Assembly (NCBI GenBank): GCA_017554335.1
Contig: JAFZIO010000032.1
Location: forward strand, 19,127-83,126
Length of the DNA stretch: 64,000 bases
Source: Bacteroidales bacterium
GTDB taxonomy: Bacteria > Bacteroidota > Bacteroidia > Bacteroidales > UBA932
Reading direction: 5' to 3'
The notes under the pieces are model-generated. The model searched no databases, was not told the origin of the DNA, and worked only from the letters and a program-made list of their open reading frames with translations. This document shows, in pieces, positions 59,624 to 64,000 of the stretch (the first letter of the stretch is position 1; every line of letters starts with the position of its first letter). The translations under genes and the position numbers were made by a program.

Positions 59624-60307
59624 CTAGTTGAAGTCCTCGTACCAGTCCTGTTGCTTCCTTGGGATATAACCAAGCAACTTCCCGTCGTAGCGATACACCG
59701 CCTGCGCCCTGGAGTCGTGAGGATTCGTCGGATCCGGCTTCACATACCCAACAATCGGCCCGCGGTCAAGCACAGTGCAATGATAAGTCAGGCCGGCAAT
59801 GTCGAACGTCTCCGTATTCTCCTGCAGATGCTCATAGTAATACAGAGAATCCAAGAACGACAAGTCCGTCTTAGCCTCGTCGTCATACCTCTCTCCCTCC
59901 TCCGGCGGCTCCTGCTCATCAACATCCTCGGCACTCCCGGCCCAATAGCTCCTCTGCCCCGTCCCCTTCATCGCATCGTTGAATGCCGTCCGCGCCTCGT
60001 CGAACGCCTTCCTCACATCCTGCTGCATCGCCTTCATGGAGTCTGCATTCTGCTCGCGAACTTCCTTGATTATGGACTCGACGACGTTGATGACCGTATC
60101 CTTAACGTTTTCCTTCGGCTCCGACTTGAACTCCGTCCGCGGCGCCTCCTGCTTCGGCTGCTGAGCCTGAGGCTGCGCCCTCTTCTCCTTCGCCTTCCGC
60201 GAATACCTGCTCCTTCCATCACCCCTGTCATACGACGAGTCACGGTCATCCCAGAACAACAACAGCAGCACAAACGCCGCCACCGCACCAATTATCACGT
60301 AAATCAT
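59624..60307 (-). CDS. Membrane-anchored protein with HIRAN-like C-terminal domain, likely shortened
   Basis: A 227-residue product: one N-terminal transmembrane helix (MIYVIIGAVAAFVLLLLFW), a charged linker (20-65), an acidic helical part (70-150) and a C-terminal domain resembling HIRAN (FDIAGLTYHCTVLDRGPIVGYV, then NPHDSRAQAVYRYDGKLLGYIPR). HIRAN domains are found in DNA-repair and restart proteins. The frame stops at TAG but continues in register for 42 more codons that look like the rest of the protein. A TATATTAG sequence 4 bases from the ATG may be a weak -7 box. Confidence 0.55.
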   Translation of the reverse strand: MIYVIIGAVAAFVLLLLFWDDRDSSYDRGDGRSRYSRKAKEKRAQPQAQQPKQEAPRTEFKSEPKENVKDTVINVVESIIKEVREQNADSMKAMQQDVRKAFDEARTAFNDAMKGTGQRSYWAGSAEDVDEQEPPEEGERYDDEAKTDLSFLDSLYYYEHLQENTETFDIAGLTYHCTVLDRGPIVGYVKPDPTNPHDSRAQAVYRYDGKLLGYIPRKQQDWYEDFN

Positions 60308-60311
60308 AGCG

Positions 60312-60319
60312 CTAATATA
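60312..60319 (-). promoter_or_regulatory. Possible weak -7 box TATATTAG
   Basis: One mismatch from TAnnTTTG, 4 bases upstream of the HIRAN-like gene ATG. Confidence 0.3.
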
Positions 60320-60434
60320 CTGCTTTATTCGATAACCTTACCCCTCCATCATCCTAAATACCCCCCCTCCTGTCACTGTCATCCCGACCGCTCTCCTGTC
60401 ATTCTCCATCTTCCGGCTTTCTTTGCCATCGTTC

Positions 60435-60565
60435 CTGACAGAATTTCGTCGTTTATCTGTCAGATTGTGACCTATTTCTCCATTCCTGGCAGATTTCAGG
60501 CTGATTCCTGCCCGATTGACCGATAAGCCACCGTTTCTGACAGATTTTGGCCGCAAATCTGTCAG
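60435..60565. repeat. Two CTGACAGA palindromes
   Basis: Hairpin 1: CTGACAGA (60435-60442) with TCTGTCAG (60456-60463). Hairpin 2: CTGACAGATTT (60537-60547) with AAATCTGTCAG (60555-60565). The same half-site thus occurs twice as inverted pairs 102 bases apart, with related half-sites (CCTGTCA, CTGGCAG) around them. Otherwise 60308-60567 holds no convincing gene. The right palindrome ends 2 bases before the WYL gene remnant. Confidence 0.65.
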
Positions 60566-60567
60566 GC

Positions 60568-60695
60568 ACTCCATGGAAGGCATAGGCCGCTTTGTTATAG
60601 GCCTGTCGGAGGACATCGTAATCGAGGATGGTTCGCTATTGAAGGCCTGGCTGGTGGAAAAGGGGGCCTTTATACATAAAAAGTTCAAAAAGTAA
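60568..60695 (+). pseudogene. 3' remnant of a WYL-domain regulator gene
   Basis: 128 bases that align without gaps to the last 128 bases of the WYL regulator at 62955-63860. It encodes SMEGIGRFVIGLSEDIVIE followed by D-G-S and a KKFKK end, then TAA. About nine bases differ and most changes are silent or conservative (Glu/Asp, Ser/Ala, Gln/His). This implies a formerly functional paralogue, not a fresh copying error. The 5' part of the gene is gone, replaced by the palindromic stretch. Confidence 0.85.
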
Positions 60696-60702
60696 CTAAT
60701 TC

Positions 60703-61408
60703 TCAATTCAACCACCACCAGCTGACTCTGCCGGGGTTTTCGTTTTTGATCTGTTGGGCAACGGTTTCTCCGGTCACGGCGGGCAGATTCACAAATAATT
60801 GATACCCCAGTCTCTTTTCCAGCTCCGCGATGGACATGGACTCTTTTCTCGAGAAGGATTCAGCGGTATCTTTATAGTCGTACCAAAATGCTATTCCCAT
60901 ATAGCCGCCATTGTTATTTGCGGAGTCCTTTTTGTAACGCAGGACTGCCTTGTAAATAGCCACAGGCACCGTGACCATTCTCTTGTTGCTATCATAGACA
61001 AAGCACTCTGCGCCCTTTGTCACGCAACCGGAAATGACATAAAGCGTGTCGGAATTTTCCGCCCAGGAGCGGATCCTTTTCTCCAGTTGGGCCCAGACAC
61101 CCTCGCCATTAACTTTATATAGCGGAACCATGTTGGTGCTGTAGAAGGTCGTTTCAATGAGATCCCCGCTCGCCGAACGGTGACTGTTCGGAAGCTGTAG
61201 CCCACGGTCGTAGGAACCGCGGTTGCCTTCCATATATCCATGGGGTAAAAACGGCTGCTTCGCGGCGGGCACAAGCGGATCATATCTCCAACCATCGTAT
61301 TTTTTCACATTGCCGAGATAGGATTTGTCGAGAGGATATGCCACCCAGCGGGACACCTTGTCCGAATAGTCCCAACAGAACGGATATAAAGAGAAAGATT
61401 CTACGCAT
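60703..61408 (-). pseudogene. DNA/RNA non-specific endonuclease, frameshifted and catalytically altered
   Basis: The nuclease domain runs from CWDYSDKVSRWVAYPLDKSY to the C terminus (about 215 residues) and aligns with the domain of the gene at 53699. Two defects are seen. First, an ATG at 61408, 4 bases after a TATCTTTG box, starts a good signal peptide (MRRIFLFISVLLGLFGQ) in another frame, so a frameshift separates signal and domain. Second, the active-site motif reads YDRGLQLPNSHRS, with Leu where the catalytic His of DRGH belongs. An alternative ATG at 61434 opens the domain frame without a signal peptide. Confidence 0.7.
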
Positions 61409-61459
61409 ATTGCAAAGATACTATGAAAAAGCATTACCTTGTTCTTATTTTATTTTGAT

Positions 61460-61467
61460 TATCTTTG
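61460..61467 (+). promoter_or_regulatory. -7 box TATCTTTG of the YccF gene
   Basis: An exact TAnnTTTG match 18 bases upstream of the ATG at 61486. Confidence 0.55.
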
Positions 61468-61485
61468 TTTGAACTATATACAGAC

Positions 61486-61854
61486 ATGAAATTCCTCGGC
61501 AATATCCTTTGGCTTTTTTTTGGCGGCCTCATCATCGCCATCATCTACTATATCATAGGCCTGCTGATGTGTATCACGCTCATCGGCATTCCCTTCGGTG
61601 TACAGTTATTCAAGCTGGGCACTTACGCACTCTGGCCGTTCGGCCATGAACTGGTGAACGGACCCAATGAGCCTGGTTGCGTGTCGGTAGTAATGAACCT
61701 CATCTGGATTCTCTGCGGCTGGTGGGAGATTGCCATCCTGCATTTCGCCTTCGGACTACTCTTCTGCGTCACCATTGTGGGAATTCCCTGGGGCCTGCAG
61801 CACTTCAAGATGGCCATCGCCACCGTTTTCCCGTTTGGTAAAGAAATTCATTAA
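61486..61854 (+). CDS. YccF domain-containing membrane protein
   Basis: A 122-residue inner-membrane protein with two internally repeated YccF units. Each has a helical pair and a GIPxGxQxxK turn: GLLMCITLIGIPFGVQLFKLG (about 27-47) and GLLFCVTIVGIPWGLQHFKMA (about 91-111), each followed by a xWPFG/VFPFG motif. Function is unknown. The start MKFLGNILW fits the family and the promoter; an upstream TTG is not needed. It lies next to the right copy of the 29-bp repeat. Confidence 0.85.
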   Translation: MKFLGNILWLFFGGLIIAIIYYIIGLLMCITLIGIPFGVQLFKLGTYALWPFGHELVNGPNEPGCVSVVMNLIWILCGWWEIAILHFAFGLLFCVTIVGIPWGLQHFKMAIATVFPFGKEIH

Positions 61855-61867
61855 TCTTCAACGGCCG

Positions 61868-61896
61868 CGAAGTCCTCTCTCAGATTCGTGAAATGA
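61868..61896. repeat. 29-bp direct repeat, right copy
   Basis: Identical to 58734-58762. It begins 13 bases after the YccF stop, upstream of the hydrolase promoter. Confidence 0.85.
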
Positions 61897-61934
61897 ATGA
61901 GAGAATGCAAAAATGTATGATGGACGTTTTTTCG

Positions 61935-61942
61935 TATATTTG
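61935..61942 (+). promoter_or_regulatory. -7 box TATATTTG of the hydrolase-WYL unit
   Basis: An exact match 19 bases before the ATG at 61962. Confidence 0.55.
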
Positions 61943-61961
61943 GCAAGGAGAAGAAAAAGAA

Positions 61962-62909
61962 ATGATAAAACATCTAACCATAGTTTTAGCGGCAGCGTTA
62001 ATGCTGTTCGGATGCGGTTCAACAGGGGGCGGTTTCATAGTTACCAAGCCGCTGTTGAAACTCGTTGTATCGGCAAGCAAGAAGAACGCTAAGTATAACA
62101 CTTTCGCCGACAGTTGCGAGAAGAGGATTGCTGTACCCTACGTAAAAGAAGGCGATCCGGCGCAGGTGCTTGACATCTACTACGCTCCGGCGGAGAACAG
62201 GAAGAACGCTGTTCTCATCGACGTCCACGGCGGTTTTTACGTTGCCGGCAGCCGGGAAAGCAACCGTCCGTTCGCATCGGCGTTCCTGAAAGAGGGTTAC
62301 GACGTGGTGTTGCTTGAATACCGCTTGAACGACGGCAAAAGGTCTGTTTCCGATGAGCTGGGCGACTGTGCCGCAGCGCTTGATTATCTTGCAACCAATT
62401 CCGAAGAACTCGGCCTCAACAAGGGCAGTATGTTCCTGACCGGAGATTCAGCCGGCGGGCACCTGGTCTTGTATATGGCAGAGGGGACCGGCGACTCTTC
62501 CGTTCCGGTGCGGCCGAAGATGTTCGCCCCGCGGGGCGTCCTCGTCAACTGCCCGGCATACGATTTCGCATCATTCTCCAACCCGAAGGTCTTCTCGAAA
62601 GGGGCGCTGGAATGGTTTATCGGGCCGAAGTATGCCGACCGGGAATGGCTGGAATCTATGTCTCCGCGCACCTTCGTCGCCAGTTACAAAGGGCCCCTGT
62701 TCATCTCTACTTGCACCAACGACTTCATTCGTGAGCAAGCGTTGATGCTCAAGGCCGAACGTGATTCGCTAGGGTGCCCAGCGGTTTTGCTCGACATAGA
62801 ATCCGACGACAAGAAAGTCGCACACGTTCACAATGTCATCAGTCCGGGCCTCCCCGAATCACAAAATGTCAACTCCGCGATGGTGGATTTTATGAATGGA
62901 TTACTCTGA
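61962..62909 (+). CDS. Alpha/beta-hydrolase lipoprotein
   Basis: A 315-residue lipoprotein (MIKHLTIVLAAALMLFGCGS, Cys 18). The hydrolase domain resembles the hormone-sensitive-lipase/acetylesterase group: the oxyanion HGG in LIDVHGGFYVAGSR, the nucleophile in FLTGDSAGGHLVLYMAEG, and late Asp and His candidates in FISTCTNDF and KVAHVHNVISP. Substrates are probably short acyl esters, for instance on polysaccharides. The ATG at 61962 is chosen because it starts the lipoprotein signal. The WYL regulator follows 45 bases downstream. Confidence 0.87.
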   Translation: MIKHLTIVLAAALMLFGCGSTGGGFIVTKPLLKLVVSASKKNAKYNTFADSCEKRIAVPYVKEGDPAQVLDIYYAPAENRKNAVLIDVHGGFYVAGSRESNRPFASAFLKEGYDVVLLEYRLNDGKRSVSDELGDCAAALDYLATNSEELGLNKGSMFLTGDSAGGHLVLYMAEGTGDSSVPVRPKMFAPRGVLVNCPAYDFASFSNPKVFSKGALEWFIGPKYADREWLESMSPRTFVASYKGPLFISTCTNDFIREQALMLKAERDSLGCPAVLLDIESDDKKVAHVHNVISPGLPESQNVNSAMVDFMNGLL

Positions 62910-62954
62910 CAAGGATGAACCGGAACGATTAGTCTGCCAGCCAACACTGTCATT

Positions 62955-63860
62955 ATGGACCAACCAAAAATAGAACGCATGCTGCGCCTGATGCAGATGC
63001 TATCCGGCAACATAAACTACACCCTGGACGAGATGGCCGGCAAGTTGGAACTTTCCCGCCGTTCCCTCTTCCGCTACATAGACACCTTCAAGAACGCCGG
63101 TTTCGTAGTCCAGCGCCTGAGCGACGGCAGCTACAAAATGACCACCTACAACAAGGAACTTGCCGACCTGTCCCAGCTTGTGTACTTCTCCGAGGAAGAA
63201 GCCATCGTAGTCAGCCACCTCATCGAGAACCTGGACGCGGCAAATGCCCTCAAGGCCGGCCTGAAGCAGAAACTTGCTGCCGTTTACGATTCCACTTCCA
63301 TCAGCGATTTCATTGAGGTGAAAGACAAATCCGAGATTGTAGAATCTCTGGCGAATGCAGTGCGAGGCAAGCGACAGGCGATCCTGAAAGAATACGCCTC
63401 CGCCCATTCCGGAGAAACCAAAGATTACATCGTGGAGCCATACAAGTTCACTAAAGGTTTCGTAGATATAATTGCCTACGACACTGCCGCCGGAATCAAC
63501 AAAGTATTTAAGATCAGCCGCGTAGGGTCGGTCAAGATGCTGGACAGCTGGGAGTTCGAAGACCGTCACGAGGAAAAGATAATCGACTCTTTCCGCATGA
63601 GCGGGAGCCCTGTGGAGCACGTTAAGTTGCGGCTCTCCCTAAGGGCAAAGAACCTTCTCACGGAAGAGTACCCGGTAACCGGAACCGAAGTTTATCAGAA
63701 CAAGCGCAACTGGTACTGGGAAGGCGACGTGAACTCCATGGAAGGCATAGGCCGCTTTGTTATAGGCCTGTCGGAGGACATCGTAATCGAGGAGGGTTCG
63801 CTATTGAAGGCCTGGCTGGTAGAAAAGGGATCCTTTATCCAAAAAAAGTTCAAAAAATAG
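62955..63860 (+). CDS. WYL-domain transcription regulator with HTH
   Basis: A 301-residue cytoplasmic regulator. An N-terminal HTH (about 1-60: MLRLMQMLSGNINYTLDEMAG, LELSRRSLFRYIDTFKNAGF) is followed by a WYL-type ligand-sensing region (about 135-240: ILKEYASAHSGETKDYIVEPYKF, then DIIAYDTAAGINKVFKISRVGSV) and a C-terminal extension (WYL C-terminal-like, to FKK). WYL proteins often control defence or stress genes by sensing nucleic-acid ligands. The last 128 bases have a diverged second copy at 60568. It is probably cotranscribed with the hydrolase. Confidence 0.87.
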   Translation: MDQPKIERMLRLMQMLSGNINYTLDEMAGKLELSRRSLFRYIDTFKNAGFVVQRLSDGSYKMTTYNKELADLSQLVYFSEEEAIVVSHLIENLDAANALKAGLKQKLAAVYDSTSISDFIEVKDKSEIVESLANAVRGKRQAILKEYASAHSGETKDYIVEPYKFTKGFVDIIAYDTAAGINKVFKISRVGSVKMLDSWEFEDRHEEKIIDSFRMSGSPVEHVKLRLSLRAKNLLTEEYPVTGTEVYQNKRNWYWEGDVNSMEGIGRFVIGLSEDIVIEEGSLLKAWLVEKGSFIQKKFKK

Positions 63861-63935
63861 CATCTAGACTCAAGTACGAAATGCAATTCTAGACATTCGC
63901 CTGGTTAACACAACAAATATACAAAACATATGAAA

Positions 63936-64000
63936 AACTTTCGGGGGTGTGCCAAGCGGCAGGGGCCGCAAGCCCCTGAGAGCATCATAACTAAACATAC
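63936..64000 (+). ncRNA. Possible start of a TPP riboswitch, cut by the window end
   Basis: After 75 bases without a gene (63861-63935), the sequence ACTTTCGGGGGTGtGCC, a stem GGGGC-cgcaa-GCCCC, and CTGAGAGCATCAT resembles the 5' half of a thiamine-pyrophosphate element (GGGGUGCC ... CUGAGA ... AUACCC). The pairing partner for GGGGGT and the GAACCUGAU half would lie beyond the window. The fit is partial: spacing after CTGAGA is not standard. Confidence 0.35.

Noticed and set aside
59624-59626. Genome-wide TAG recoding
   Set aside because: Other genes in the window terminate normally at TAG with no protein-like continuation, RF1 is present, and no phage genes with widespread in-frame TAG were seen.
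60338-60718. 126-codon minus-strand frame with repetitive Ser/Arg/Asn-rich sequence
   Set aside because: It crosses the palindromic repeats and the antisense of the WYL remnant; the repetitive peptide is explained by the repeats.
58454-61896. Integrated prophage or integrative element at tRNA-Ser
   Set aside because: No integrase, relaxase, capsid or transposase gene is visible, and the tRNA 3' copy is inverted, not direct as integrases leave it. Only repeats and decayed genes are supported.

Overview
The window reads as a chromosomal segment of a moderately GC-rich member of the Bacteroidota, most likely order Bacteroidales. Three things point there: start regions repeatedly carry the Bacteroidetes -7 box TAnnTTTG instead of Shine-Dalgarno motifs; the gene families are typical of the group (DUF1573, DUF4293, DUF4988 and Fibrobacter-paralogous-domain lipoproteins, TonB C-terminal domains, YitT pairs, LemA, fimbrillin-like lipoproteins, anaerobic sulfatase maturase); and housekeeping neighbourhoods such as gmk-nadD fit. 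The genus cannot be fixed from sequence alone.

Layout. 0-18 kb is core: the 3' part of recA, a 2x[4Fe-4S] ferredoxin, a DUF1573 protein, a large M16 peptidase, then rpsA - ribonuclease Z - glucosaminidase - mltG on the minus strand, pnuC-recR-mntP on the plus strand, corA-galM, fba, gmk-nadD and dnaK. 18-32 kb holds an RluA-type pseudouridine synthase, a membrane-bound AraC-type regulator, the operon SPOR lipoprotein - M28-like protein - leuS - two YitT proteins, gyrA with a TPR protein, a Clp-N protein and a surface lipoprotein. 32-48 kb holds fabF, a membrane LytTR regulator with DUF4293 and a nucleoside phosphorylase, prfA with an acetyltransferase-like gene, lemA - DUF2207 - S9 peptidase - tcdA, anSME-recG, and a trpB2-type tryptophan synthase beta gene preceded by what reads as a tryptophan attenuator. 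48-58 kb is a carbohydrate-flavoured accessory region: FAD oxidoreductase - aldose epimerase - cstA - glycosyltransferase, a modular secreted nuclease lipoprotein, and an FAD oxidoreductase fused to a sulfatase-modifying-factor-like domain.

58.4-64 kb, starting at tRNA-Ser(GGA), is the decayed and mobile-looking part. It holds nested palindromes that include an inverted copy of the tRNA 3' end, a truncated exonuclease, a HIRAN-like gene interrupted by an in-frame TAG, the 3' remnant of a second WYL regulator gene next to repeated palindromes, a frameshifted nuclease pseudogene, 29-bp direct repeats 3.1 kb apart, then an intact YccF protein, a lipoprotein hydrolase and a full WYL regulator. 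The last 65 bases may begin a thiamine-pyrophosphate riboswitch.

The observations most worth following are the Trp-Trp leader peptide and terminator ahead of trpB, a family of structured intergenic hairpin repeats with compensatory base changes, a 104-bp inverted repeat pair flanking fabF-udp, an M28-like protein that has lost its metal ligands, and many promoters whose -7 box lies only 4-9 bases from the start codon, predicting leaderless or near-leaderless mRNAs. No transposase, integrase, CRISPR array, rRNA or plasmid gene was seen.
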